From the NCBI GenBank assembly GCA_013115145.1, contig JAAPAO010000601.1, positions 1 through 21,112 of the forward strand: 21,112 bases of DNA, in the 5' to 3' direction. Below, piece after piece: positions 1-10,648 of this stretch. This DNA is from Perkinsus chesapeaki (lineage: Eukaryota; Perkinsozoa; Perkinsida; Perkinsidae). Numbering within the stretch: the stretch's first letter is position 1; each line of letters starts with the position of its first letter. The notes beneath the pieces were generated by a model that searched no databases, was not told the DNA's origin, and was given only the letters and a program-made list of their open reading frames with translations. Made by a program: the position numbers and the translations under genes.

Positions 1-70
<70 letters not shown>
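1..70. repeat. 70-nt poly-C homopolymer at the window edge
   Basis: Positions 1-70 are uninterrupted C, followed at once by a G-rich stretch (gggtggg). No telomeric repeat is visible. The run may be a true homopolymer where assembly stopped, or a sequencing or tailing artefact at a contig end. The sequence alone cannot decide. Confidence 0.95.
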
Positions 71-72
<2 letters not shown>

Positions 73-618
73 GTGGGTTCATCCACACAATCACTCTGGA
101 GCGCTGACTATCATCGTAGTCGAAATCCTGGTGTTTGCCAGGGACACCGTTGATGGCTGTAGCTGGTGGGTTGATGATTGGATGGAAAAGTGGAGTGCTG
201 GGGTGAGGAAGGAGGCATTGGATCGTCTTAGACGAAGGGAAGAGCTCCGGGAGGAAGGGTAGGCGACTAAGGCAGATCTCAGTGTACATAGTCGCCCTAT
301 TCAAGGCTTTCAAGATCTGCCACTCCATCTGTCGGATCGGGGACCGACCCACCGAGCTACCGCAGGCCCCTAGTTCAACAGGTTGGAGCTTCCTTTCGGG
401 ACAATAAGCGATTATCTGGTCTTCAGGTCCTTCCATTTCAGAGATCGAAGTTCCACAGTCTGCTTCCACCGGAGCTTATCAGGCGGTCGAATAGAGTAAC
501 CCATGTTAAAGAGAGGGACGAGCATGCTTTTGCACCTTAATGAAGGCTTATCTTTGGCGGGAAGTTGTGTTGAAGTGTCCCCTTAATGGCGACAGCGGTA
601 GTTCTGTTTTAGTTAGTA
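71..618 (+). other. Region upstream of gene A, with one weak coding-like stretch
   Basis: No gene is certain here. One + frame is open from 71 to a TAG at 260-262. Its last third (from the ATG at 181) reads as a charged, helix-like segment rich in Arg and Glu (KEALDRLRRREELREE). It could be the end of an upstream gene or an extra 5' exon of gene A; a possible donor (gtaggc) lies next to the stop. Nothing else is recognisable before the probable gene A start at 619. Confidence 0.3.
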
Positions 619-3454
619 ATGTCGAACGACGTAAGCGAGGGTTCACGGCAGGTTGCCGATTCTGGGCCCCGACGAGTAGATGCTGGCAACCTATGCATAC
701 CGGTATTGGAAGGATACCGACAGCAGCAGCAGGAGGATGAGGGTCGCCAGTATTACGACCAGAGCGCTGTCTTCAGTGACCAGTGTAGCAGCGAGCCCAT
801 GGCGGGCGATGACGAGGTACGGTGGAGGGGTCGGGGGCGATTGGGGATGGTACTGGTAGATATCCGAGATCTTGTCGACAATGGAGGTAACTGATGCATC
901 GGATCCGGTGGCGGTGAGGCGGGTATTCCGTAAAATTAGGAAACAGCTTAAACGGGATGCGAGGATGCAGAGAGAAGTAATGTCGAGGGGGGGGAAGGGA
1001 GGATGTGCCTTCCAGTTGCAGAATACAGAGGATGAGCTGCGATCGGCCAATGCTGATATGGATGCCATGAGGAATGATATAGCGTAATGGAGATGGGGCG
1101 GGCGGGGGGGAATAGTGTGGACTCACTGAGGGAGGGCCGCAACGCTTAGGCCTTTTGGGGGAAATGACGTCGAAGTAGTTGAGAGGATTGATAGTCAGAG
1201 TAGTAATAATATTAATAGTGAGGAGTAATATGATAAGCGGAAAGTATTGTTTGTCATTGATGAGTGGGTATCTGACATGAGCTTCTTTCCCGATTTAGCT
1301 TCAGTCGTTCCTAGCAGACTTCTAGTTTGCTCAGTACTAGGGAGCTTTCTCCGTTTATTCGGTTAGACTTTTCTGTGTTGTTAAGGTACCTTCAGGAAGA
1401 TCTGGATCAGAAATTAGCCTTGGAGAAGAAGTTGCTGTCGGAAAGGAATGGGTCAAAGCAGAAGGAGGCTGAGATGATGAAGCTTGTTAAGAAAGTGTAG
1501 GCGTCTGGGGTAGGTAGGCTTGATGGAGCCTTTCACTAATAGATACGGTGACGACCCTGCTGAGGTGTATAATTCTCTCTTGAACACCAACGAGGAGCTG
1601 CAGAATGAGATGGATGCTGTTATCGATGTAATGGCTGTTATCGGGTGGAGGCTCTGGGAGGATCCTTGGTTGTTGGGCATGAAACGCCGCCCGGGTCGAT
1701 AAATCTTAATGGATATCCCATCATAGTGAATATCTTTGGTATATACGCCAAATGTAGAACAGTGTTAGAGGATCTTGAAGAAGCCCTTTACTCTCGTACG
1801 CATCCCGCACTTGGAATGGATTCAATAACATCTACAACTCTGAGGGGCTAAGAATCGCTTCTCTGGAAAAGGATGGTCACAAGAACAGCTCCGTAATATG
1901 TGTTATATAACGCCATGGCGCGTTTCGGCATGGGGTTCGTGATGCTCCTTATAACACTTCATTGTAGCTGTGCTGACAGCGGAGACTAACTGTTGGGCAT
2001 TTTTCCGGCGGGTTTCACACTGCGATTGGCACTATGTTGGTAGGAGAGGAATGATCTGAGTCAGCAAGTAGATAAGTTGCAGCAGCAGTTGGATGATCTT
2101 CGTAGTGAAGCTCAGCAAAAGGCTGCGGGGAACAGCGGTGATGACCAAAAGGAAGACTCTGGTAGGGTTGGATCGGCGGATCTGAGGGGCATGTGTGCAT
2201 CAAGGTGCAAAGAGCGACCCACGTATGAGTGAATTACTTGCGGAAAAGAAGCAGCTTGAAACAGAGAATGCAGATCTTAAGGAAGAGCTCCAGAAGAGGA
2301 GAGACGCGGACGGCGGCGGATCACCGGAGGGGCCGAATGGTAGTGGCAATGACGCTTAATGGCCCCACTGCACAAGTTAGGTGTGATCCAGACGCTGGCT
2401 CAAGAGAACGTTGAGTTGAAACAGCAGATAAAGAGCAGGTGAGGGAGTTGCGTTATGTTGGCCTGTCTACTGCTGTCGTCTTAGGGAGGTGGAGCTTGCT
2501 GGGCTGAGAGCTGATCTCAAGGATCTCCAGGAGGAGAGGGACGGCGCATCGCCACAGCAGGTTACCGAAGTTACGGAAATCAGCGGCTCTCTGAAGCATT
2601 GGTTCAGGTTAATGAGGAGGTCGAGGAGCTGAGGAAGGAGCTAAGGGAGCTGCAGCATCAGCATGATGAACTTTGGACGCATCTTAATAAGGTAGGGCGG
2701 CTGCTGCTGCAGTGAGTGAGTGTGGCAAGGTGTGTTGGCTTAGGCGTTGGAGGAGAAGTGGAATATGGAGGAACAGCTGCGATCTCTTGGAGGCCAGCAT
2801 GCGGCTTTCAGCGATTCCCAGGTGAGTTGTGTTGGGCAATCCCTCAGTTTAATACAGCCTTCTTTTGGCGATCGCGGTATCTGTGAACACCGTGTGATGA
2901 AGTGTGGTTGAGTGCACCATTTAGGAACCCAAGGCTGATGGTACCTCGGCCACGGACGGAACGCTCCATGATCTTGAGCCTCGATCAATAGCGTCGACTA
3001 ACCATGAGATGCCGGACTCGAGGACGTCCACACAGAGTAACTCTGTAAAGGAGGGAGATCGCCAATTGGATGTACCTGCGGTGGCCGGTGTGGTCACTCC
3101 TACCACAGTCCATAGCCCTACGGTGGAGGCAGCTAAGGACACTGACGCGGCAGCACAATCAGGTGGGAAGGTCGGCCTGTGGATGACGTCACTGAACCTG
3201 ATGCTTTTTAGATTCCAGCTCGGCGATGGCAAAATCGATATTGTGATTGTAGCATTAACTCCTTCAGACTGTATTTCCATATACTTTTTTATATTCCCTA
3301 TTGGGCATTGTGTGTTGCACTGTTTAGCTTGTTTATCCTTCTTGTGGGTATTTTCTGTCACCATCAGCGCTTGTGTTCAGTGCGTGTCATATTACCCTGG
3401 CCTTCGGTGACGTACTGTAGGGGCGTGGCCGCTCAGGTTTCGGTGAGCGGCTGA
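619..3454 (+). CDS. Gene A: multi-exon coiled-coil protein with probable C-terminal membrane segment
   Basis: Not recognised as a named family. The + strand carries a chain of short exons coding for Glu/Lys/Gln/Leu-rich heptad-like segments. Exons with good borders are 619-816, 887-976, 1016-1083 and 1396-1494, with further coding segments near 2050-2161, 2226-2340, 2379-2440, 2485-2570, 2600-2692, 2742-2820 and 2925-3170. Segments such as KLQQQLDDLRSEAQQ, VEELRKELRELQHQ and LLAEKKQLETENADLKEEL are typical long coiled coil. A Ser/Thr/Asp-rich linker follows (2925-3170). A 41-nt intron (3171-3211) then leads to a last exon (3212-3454) whose 80 residues include a long hydrophobic stretch (LYFHILFYIPYWALCVALFS and on) ending near HHQRLC. 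The shape, long coiled coil plus a tail anchor, resembles golgins or other tethers, but that is only an analogy. Exon borders between about 1083 and 2700 are not resolved. Confidence 0.6.
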
Positions 3455-3789
3455 TGATTGTGGAATTTTCAAAGTGGAAACCATTTCTGCCCTGCACAAT
3501 ACTTCAATCACGTTACTGAAGATGCTGCCAGTACGGTATTCAATAATGCAGCCATTCTCTGTAATAGGATTATATAAACCGCTTTTGCCCTTTTTAATGA
3601 TGCCCGGGGCCACCGTCGACTACCGGCGGGCGCGCACGTCAGACTGTCTGTCACGGTTCATGTACGCCAATAGCTCAGCACCAATAGATGCCTTCAACTC
3701 AGAGGTAAGCCCATCCCAGCCACTGTGGGGTATGACGAGCTTTAAAGGTTCGAAGCCACGAAACGTCCTTACGAGATAAGCGGAGGTCC
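3455..3789. other. Intergenic region between genes A and B
   Basis: This 335-nt stretch has no feature I can support. Open frames exist on both strands (for example a - strand frame of 84 codons over 3620-3874), but they overlap the probable first exon of gene B and show no recognisable motif. It should contain the 3' end of gene A and the promoter or 5' leader of gene B. Confidence 0.4.
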
Positions 3790-5096
3790 ATGGAGCCTCT
3801 GAGGAGCCGGCGAGTAACGATGGATGCTCGACGTCGGGCATCTTATGGTAAGCGATGAGATGTGCTGTGGTCACCTACCTCTGGACCTGATCTACGGAGG
3901 GACCGTCCCTGCTAGGAGTGTCCGTGGCTGGTGCAGCATAGCGACTGACTACCCGTTTGTATTGCTACTCGAGATCATCGCGTAAAACCTGCTCGGTGGT
4001 CCTCTCAGGCCCCACCACCATACAGTTGGAAAATAGTAGTGTGTCGGCTACCCAAGAGATGGTGGTGGAGCTAGAGGAAAGATATCGAAAGCAGATAAGG
4101 GATGCCATAGCTAGTAGAGACCAGCAAATAAAGGTAAGACGGACGTTGTGCTATGACGGCTTAAAGGAGCGGCAGTAGGCATTGGAGGCGAGATTGCGAA
4201 CTGCTGAGGCGGCAGTGGCTGAGAAAGACTCCATGCTGTTGACACTGAGCCGTGACATCCTTGATAAAGTAGGAGATGGATGCGGATGAGCCGGTATGGT
4301 GTTTGACGGCAGGATAGACTTTTAAATTCTACAACGAAGGAGTTGGAGACGACCAAGAGGTATTTACTTACCGTAACTCAGAGATTCAACCTTCGTTTTG
4401 GTGAGATGTTGCTGATGCTGATCGACCCGTGGCCGCTTTCATGGGGGAAAGAGTTTATCAGGCGTCGATCCGTTCTCGGGCATCACTGGCTATTTTGCGC
4501 CACCTGACACACCGACCGGGTGGCCATCCTCTACAGCAGCAGAGGACCATGTAAGATTATACCCAAATAACTCCAGCACCGCCGCCGCCGCCGAGGCTTG
4601 TGCTGCAGACTGGCGGCTCAACGTGCCGCTCAGTTGTGCACAGCAGCTTGAACGACTCCGCGCCTTCTGTGGTGATCCCCGATGAATTTGATAGTGTCAT
4701 CAGCGACGGGGTTATCAGTGCGGAGGAGAATCCTCATGTGCGAACTGTTATTAAAACGAAACATAGGAAGAATAAAGAGGTGGATGAGGAAGGGGAAGGC
4801 TTCGGTAGTGGATATGGCAGTCCCCGCATGGCCTGCCCGACCGAGGCTTCCGACACCGTAATTGGTCCAAGTCCCAGCCGGCGACACCAGCATCACAGAG
4901 CACAATGCCAACACCTACAGACGCGGTAAGTGGAACTATGCCGCGTAGTGTGATTCCACTGTTCCAGATTGACGAGGCTGTAAGGAGGCTTGTGGAGGCG
5001 TTCCGTTGTAGCGGAATGGCTGTTCCTACAGTAGAGAAGATGCCGTCAAGTCGGCAACCTGGTTGGCAGAGCTATCTGATAGGCGGTGAGCGCTAA
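3790..5096 (+). CDS. Gene B: coiled-coil protein, family unknown
   Basis: Not recognised. Phase-consistent exons are 3790-3847 (Arg-rich start, MEPLRSRRVTMDARRR), 4009-4133, 4179-4268 and 4313-4359. Together they encode a Glu/Arg-rich coiled coil including MVVELEERYRKQIRDAIASR and ALEARLRTAEAAVAEKDSML. The stretch 4360-4576 could not be resolved: one frame gives a Pro-rich segment (GYFAPPDTPTGWPSS), but no single exon model joins it in phase. From about 4577 a (CCG)5 tract (4579-4593) encodes a short poly-Pro run. Exons continue to 4779, then 4821-4925 and 4968-5096, with introns of 41 and 42 nt, ending in QPGWQSYLIGGER and a TAA stop. The start at 3790 is chosen because its exon joins the next in phase across a 161-nt intron. 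A short coiled-coil protein with a basic N-terminus is all that can be said. Confidence 0.5.
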
Positions 5097-5338
5097 GAGG
5101 GGTGAATTTCATGTGGGAATGGACGCAGGTTCGATTCGCGCTGAGTGCAAACTGGCACATAATACTGTTATAGCGAAGCTTCCCAGCGGAAGGATGGCCT
5201 CCTTGCGGGAAGTCCTCGAGACGACGAGGTGACTGTTGTACAACACTGAACCAACGTCAGCAGCATCAGCAGCAGCTTGATCTGCGTAATGCAGCTTCAT
5301 GCAGTTTTCTTCCACTCCCAGCTTCTGTGTTCATCACA

Positions 5339-6989
5339 ATGCTCGGGTCGGCGGCCGGCGCAAGATACCAATTCCATCTCATGCCACTGCACGACGTTCT
5401 TTCGCCGAGGCTCGCGGCAGCGGCGGCGGCCAATGCTACTCGGTCGGCATGCTGGCCTGGTAGCTGCTGTCTCAGCTCTCTGCAAAGCTCACATGCCAAA
5501 GAGAAGAAGTGCCCGATGAAGGCTGCGAGCGAGAGCGCCTATGGCCAGATGGCGGAGAGGAGCAAGTCAGACCCGTTCTTCACGTCTTGTCGAGATTGGG
5601 TATCACGTCATGTCTTACGACTGCCGGTGTCTGATATCATAAAGCTGGTCTTCTCATTTCACCAAAATGACGATCGGCAGAGTGCGCAAGAGCTGGCTCG
5701 ACGGGTGCTCATTCGACAGGAAGATATCTTGGCCGAGGCGGGTGGCCGCGACCTCGCCAGATTCCTCAGCACCCTGGCCGCCTTAGGCATACGAGAGCAC
5801 GAGCCTGGTATGACCGACACCTTCGAGGCGGCCATGCCTTCTCTTGTGAAGCATATCGGAGAGATGCGATCGTATCAGATAATTGCCGTTTGTGGGGCAT
5901 ACAAGAAAGTTGGTATCTTTAGCAACGAGCTGGCCGCTGCCCTTGCACGGCGAGCCGTAGCTCTTACTCGAGACGATAACCAAAATAGCGCCTTCCGAGC
6001 CCTACTAGGCATCATGGGCAACCTGAGCGTCAGAATCGATCGGGACAGTATTGATGGACTGGTTGAAGCTGCAGCGGAGCAGGAGCTGCAAGGAGACAAG
6101 ATCTCCTTCAGACTGGCAGGGCTCTTGCAGATCTGCACGAAGCTGGGAATGGAAGATCATCGCCTCTTCTACGTCATGATGGATACCGTGGCTTCCGATG
6201 TGGACAAGTGGCCTGCAACTCCTACGAAGCCTCTGGTGGATACACTCAACCATCTTATGCTATCGTTGGTCTGTCAGCATCAACCTGCAGCTCTGGGCAA
6301 CAAGCTGGCGGCTCTGAAGGAGAAACTACTGCGAAGTGTGGTGGAGTATTTAGCAAACTCGGGTGTGGGCCCGGGAGAGCTAGATACATATTGCCAGATA
6401 AACCTCTGTGTCATCGAGCTGCACATCAGACTTGAGCGTCCATTGCTCTGGTGCGGGCTGAGCGACAGGGCCCGAGTGTTCCTCGGTGAAGTATCACAGG
6501 TAGGTGGGGAGACAGTGGCGGTGAACTGCATGTTGTTCAGCTTCGAGTTAATAACCAGTATGATGCTTTACCGACAATGTCATCTCAACAGCACTTGGTG
6601 GTCTCACGAGAGCTTTCACAGCTGGGCGTGGATCACACGCTTGAGGTGCTCCTTGCTGGTGTCGTACTTTTCCATTGCCTCTGAAGGTATCACTGCAGCA
6701 GCCCTACATGATTGATATAGTCATAGCCAATTCAAGGAAGCTATTAGAGATCGACGGACCGCGGCATTTCATCAACGGGTGAGAAGGTTCCCTTTAAGTG
6801 TTGTTTTATTTGTCTTCCATCAGGACGGAGAAGCCGACAGTGTCGACAGAACTTAAGCACCGCTTGTTAACCCACCTCGGTTACGATGTGAGGCACATTC
6901 GGTGGGACATCTGGCCGAATCAGAAGCATTCACAGCATGCGTATCTTAGGGAGGTCCTCTATGGACCCCCAGGTCGAAATATTCCATGA
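5339..6989 (+). CDS. Gene C: RAP-domain protein, probable organellar RNA-binding factor
   Basis: Four exons: 5339-6499, 6541-6660, 6699-6778 and 6824-6989, with introns of 41, 38 and 45 nt; the sum gives 508 residues. The body is helical, with repeated hydrophobic/Arg segments like the helical-repeat arrays (octotricopeptide/FASTK type) that precede RAP domains. The C-terminal ~75 residues match the RAP pattern: KLLEIDGPRHFING, then a Lys/Leu helix, then a GYDVRHIRWDIWP strand and a final AYLREVLYG helix. RAP proteins bind RNA in mitochondria or plastids and act in RNA stability, processing or ribosome assembly (established for the family). The N-terminus is Ala-rich with Arg and few acids after an internal Met (MPLHDVLSPRLAAAAAANAT), which suits an organelle targeting peptide, so the true start could be this Met rather than the one at 5339. 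Organelle location is inferred. Confidence 0.85.
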
Positions 6990-7130
6990 CCCACAAGTTT
7001 CTGCTACCACTGTTTCCGTTTAGCACGTCGTCTAGTTGTTAATAGATGGGAAGTTGGTCGATGTCCAGACCAGTAAAGGGCGCTGATTTGGGGAGTGGAT
7101 AGTTAGTACACCGTTGCAATCTGCCGAGCA

Positions 7131-8297
7131 ATGCCAAAGCGAGCTAAGGGATTGACACTTGATCAGAAGAAGGCAAAGCTTCACGAGGCTCTCATGGCGG
7201 AGCAAAGCTTCTACAACTTTAAGGAGATTGAACAAATAGCGAAAAAGTAAGGGCATCGTTTGGGCAGCATCGCAACGCAGCACAGATGCGGAATTGTTCC
7301 CCAATCGGTGAAGGAGGTGGTCCAGCACTTGGTGGACGGTGACAGGCTCGTTACCATGGAGAAGGTGGGGTCGCAAAATATGTAAGATTTAAGGACTTGC
7401 TACAACCTTCTTTCATTGTGCTGACAGCACAATACTCATCACAGAGCGCACCAACAGCACAGTGCTGTTGGTGCGCTCTGTGATGAGTATTGGTATTATA
7501 GTAAGTGCCCGTTGTGATGATAGCATAGCCATTGTGAGCGATGATTGTTCCGGGCCGGAACTTTATGCCCCTCAAATCCTATCATATATTTTTGAACTAG
7601 CATGGTTTCAGTTACTGGGCGCTCCCATCAAGCCAGAAGGCAACATTGATAGCTAAACTGGAGAAGAACAAGAGTTTGTTGAAGTCATCGGAGGATGCGT
7701 TGGAGGAGGCTAAAGCTCGAAAAGGCGAACTTGAGAAGGAACTTGAAGCCAGTGGAATCACACAGGTCAGTCTCTACCTTAGGAAAGCTGACTTCATATG
7801 ATAAGTTCCGGAATAATTTTACGACGGTCATCATCCGAATCAACCTCGGATGGTCCGAGCAAACAACAGGTCCGGGTCGGACCTGCTGTTGTCATTAGAG
7901 TAGTCGTGGGCGGCAAATAGTTGCGGATAGCACTTTCAAATTTCACCAGGAGAAGTCTGCCGCATTGCGCAAAGAGTTCGAGGAACTGGACGGGAAGCGG
8001 CGAAAGCTGACGTCCGAACTGGAGGAGCTCGAGGCAGCTGACCCGAAAATAATAAGGAAACAGAGTAGGGCTACAGCTCCTCCCGAGGGGGTTGATATTT
8101 GGTCTGCGCCAGTTGAAGAGATGCGCCGTTCTCGGGACCTAGTGGATATCTGGACAGATAACATAAGCACCATAAGACAGTAGGCTTGAGAAGGTCGGTT
8201 ATAGAAGATTCATGATAGATTCATCGCCTCGCGTGGTGGTATGAGTGAGGAGGATGTCGACAAGGAGTTTGGCATTGATCCGTCGATATTTGAATAG
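7131..8297 (+). CDS. MND1: Gene D: meiotic nuclear division protein 1 (MND1), Hop2-Mnd1 complex
   Basis: Exons 7131-7246, 7286-7381, 7612-7765, 7950-8179 and 8219-8297 join in phase to 224 residues, close to the ~205-220 usual for the family. The N-terminus (MPKRAKGLTLDQKKAKLHEA) and the winged-helix segment (IAKKCGIVPQSVKEVVQHLV, then YWALPSSQK) match MND1. The middle is a coiled coil (AKLEKNKSLL..., KEFEELDGKRRKLTSELEEL). The conserved C-terminal WTDNI motif is present, followed by the characteristic FGI ending (DKEFGIDPSIFE). MND1 pairs with HOP2 to help Dmc1/Rad51 strand invasion in meiosis (established). Introns 1 and 4 are 39 nt, but intron 2 (230 nt) and intron 3 (184 nt) are swollen and hold inverted repeats described separately. 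The third coiled coil between WTDNI and the end is shorter than in animals. The gene implies a meiotic programme. Confidence 0.92.
7415..7433. repeat. 9-bp palindrome with 1-nt centre, next to the long foldback
   Basis: Arms attgtgctg and cagcacaat flank a single A at 7424. Its right arm overlaps the left arm of the 31-bp foldback (7430-7492), sharing cagcac and the following bases, so the two hairpins are mutually exclusive structures. It lies in MND1 intron 2. Confidence 0.9.
7430..7492. repeat. Perfect 31-bp inverted repeat with a 1-nt centre
   Basis: Bases 7430-7460 are the exact reverse complement of 7462-7492, with only A at 7461 between them. The arms are mixed-composition sequence (starting caatactcatcacagagcgc), not a simple repeat. 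It lies inside MND1 intron 2, which at 230 nt is several times the usual intron length here. It could be a miniature inverted-repeat element, a template-switch foldback, or an assembly or library foldback. No flanking target duplication is evident. Confidence 0.95.
7832..7892. repeat. Two adjacent hairpins in MND1 intron 3
   Basis: The first hairpin has arms catccga (7832-7838) and tcggatg (7846-7852); an alternative 6-bp fold, ctcgga/tccgag, spans 7845-7859. The second has arms acaacaggtccg (7863-7874) and cggacctgctgttgt (7878-7892), pairing fully except for a 3-nt bulge. Both lie in a 184-nt intron. Confidence 0.85.
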
Positions 8298-8473
8298 CGT
8301 CTGTGTTGTGCGCGTGTAGCAGCCGTTTCTGTGCGGTTTACGCTTTGGTCACATCGTGGCCTCTTCCTGAGCATAGCCATTTTTTCTGTGGGTCACACGT
8401 TGACTACCAAAGCTTTTCAACACCATGTAAGGAGGTATTTGGCAACGGCGGTGGATATCTGCAGCTTAATGTT

Positions 8474-10581
8474 ATGTCCTATATGAGCCAAGCCCGCAGT
8501 GGTTTCTCAACCACCCAAGGGTACGATGCACATAAGCTCCAAGGTAGAGACGATACCGAGGGAGCACTAGCCAAGGTCGCTGATATGCCGCGTGCAAGGC
8601 CTCAGCAGAATGAAGAATGTCGCCATAGGTTTTGGCACTCAACGTTGATGCCATGCAAGAGCTGGAAGAGGGGTCTCTTACCTGCGCTATAACACATCTC
8701 AGAGAAGCTGAGGCTTTATCTGCTACGTTGCCTGACAGGAGCAGCCGCGCGACCACACTCAACAATATGGCTTGCTACTACAGGAAGGTCAATAAGCCTC
8801 AGATAGCCATGAAGTAACGCTGGCATTTAGTATGCTTCTGCGATGAAGTCGCAGGTGCCTGGTGCGTGCGCTGCGTTTGGAGACCGCGTCGAGCAGCTCG
8901 TCATCAGATCTCTCGGCGGCAAAAACTCATCTCAACATTGCATCCGTTCTGAGTTGTATGAGCAAACATGAGCAAGCTCTTCGCCATGCTCAAGGAGCAC
9001 TTCAACTTCTCTTGGCTCTGTAGGGCTAGGAACTGGAAGTCTGATGAGCTGGTCTTGTGGCTTTGCGGCCTTTTCAAATACGGGGCAAACGCAAAGTGGC
9101 AGTCGTTGGTCTTTCAGATGTCATAGTCCTCCAGATCGCCCACCTGGCGAGCCAGTTGATGCCGATGCTTGTGTCACCACGGCAGGAGCATTCTTGAGTG
9201 TGGGCGCAGAACTTGAACATCTTGGCAGGTTACGCCAGGCTGCAGGAAACTACCGCAGAGGAATTGAGGTAAGTGCAGACTCAGCTTTAGGACAACATAA
9301 AATTTCAGTTCGCCACCACATACCTATCGCCCGATGCCCCCGTTAGAGCCGCTCTTGCTGAGGCCCTCGAGAGCCTACTACCAAGGCGAACGACACAGAA
9401 CAGTATGCAGAACTCCACCGTACCTGTGGGGTGCGTCGCTGGTACATCGAGTAGAACTAGAACGAGAGAGAATGTCTCTGTTGGCTCCTCGTCGATACGA
9501 CCAGGAGATACCAGTCCTGGTATGTCGGTGCGCTCATTGAGCTGCGCGCCTGCCGAAACAGCGGATCTTCCACCTTTTGTTTGGGACGCCGCCTCTGCAG
9601 TGGCGTTACCGAAGCTAGTAGAGGATGAACCCTTGCCGCCTTTCCTGCTCGTCGACACGGTATATGGTCCGCATGAGCTGCATGTAGCGGGAGAGCGAGC
9701 ATCGCGTGCCAGTAGCCTGGTTCTGACAGACGAGGATATCCTCCAAGCAGTGATCAATATACAACGGTCCTTCCGTGAATATAGTACGCTGAAAAGGCAG
9801 GAGAATAATGCGGCTAGAGTTATACAACAGAGGTGACCGGGCGGAGAGGAATCATGTAAAGTCTTCTTTTGGTGCAGCACATCATGGACATAGGCTTCCG
9901 CCAGTTTAGTGAGCACTAGTGGCACACAAGCCCTTCTGAAAAATCAGTCGATTTCTCTCCAGCCATAAACATACCCGATCTCAGATACAGGCACCTTGTG
10001 CGATATCGGTCGGCACAACGGCAGGATGGATGCGCCAGGAAAATTCAGGGCCGTTGGCGTGCTAAACAGGATCATCGCCAACAAACGCAGGCGTCGATCA
10101 AAGTCCAAGCAGTATGGCGAGGCATGAAGGCGCGGGGAGACGCTCTGAACATTCGTCGAGAAATTGCAGGACAGCACCGCCGTATAGCACATGAAAATTG
10201 TGATGCTTATCAAGCCGATGCTGCCCCGTCCAATGTATGACGGTGGCTTCTCTGTTCAAACAGACTTCCTCAGACTGTCCTACTGCACAGGTGCCAAGCT
10301 CGGCAGGTGCCGCCCACGTCCTCGACGCATCCCCGAAGGCCGCAGCGGGAACGATTGGAGTTGGTGATCATTTCCTCGAGGAGCACTCCCATGATTGCGA
10401 GCCCTGTAAGCGACGCTCTATGGGTCATCGCTTCCTACCTTGCTCAGGCATCCATTCAACTGTTCTGTTACCATTGGATGAATCACTCGATGACGGCGAG
10501 CTCTTCTTCCCCCGAGACGTTAGGGACAATGATTACTATTCGATGGAACAGTTTGAAGTCTCTCTTGATGAGCCCTCGTGA
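8474..10581 (+). CDS. Gene E: TPR and IQ-motif protein
   Basis: Eight exons join in phase to 550 residues: 8474-8575, 8629-8813, 8855-9019, 9118-9268, 9309-9832, 9985-10234, 10264-10405 and 10448-10581. Residues ~35-200 form TPR-like helix pairs (ATTLNNMACYYRKVNKPQIA, then CLVRALRLE; AAKTHLNIASVLSCMSKHEQ, then ALRHAQGALQLL; LEHLGRLRQAAGNYRRGIE). A less ordered Ser/Pro/Thr region follows. Calmodulin-binding IQ motifs come next: an IQRSFREY segment near residue 350, ARKIQGRWRAKQ from ~393, and IKVQAVWRGMKAR from ~414. The tail is acidic (LDESLDDGELFFPRD). TPRs bind protein partners and IQ motifs bind calmodulin or EF-hand proteins, so a Ca2+-linked scaffold is plausible. Similar TPR proteins are common in flagellated protists, but I cannot name this one. 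The 29-nt intron at 10235-10263 is doubtful; without it translation stops at 10240. Confidence 0.75.
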
Positions 10582-10648
10582 AACATCCACTCTCCATTGT
10601 GTCTCGTTGTGGGTTTCAAGGGTTCCTACAAGTAGCACGCTTCTACTT

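Noticed and set aside
335-365. tRNA A-box-like sequence on the - strand (TAGCTCGGTGGG)
   Set aside because: No D-stem partner, anticodon arm or B box follows, so no tRNA can be folded.
619-3454. Gene A as a frameshifted pseudogene
   Set aside because: Stops and frame changes coincide with canonical gt...ag segments of ~40 nt, as in the well-solved neighbours, so short introns explain them better than decay.
9305-9925. A 206-codon open frame on the - strand
   Set aside because: It lies opposite the large phase-consistent exon of the TPR/IQ gene and reads as low-complexity Ser/Arg/Leu sequence, so it is most likely a shadow.
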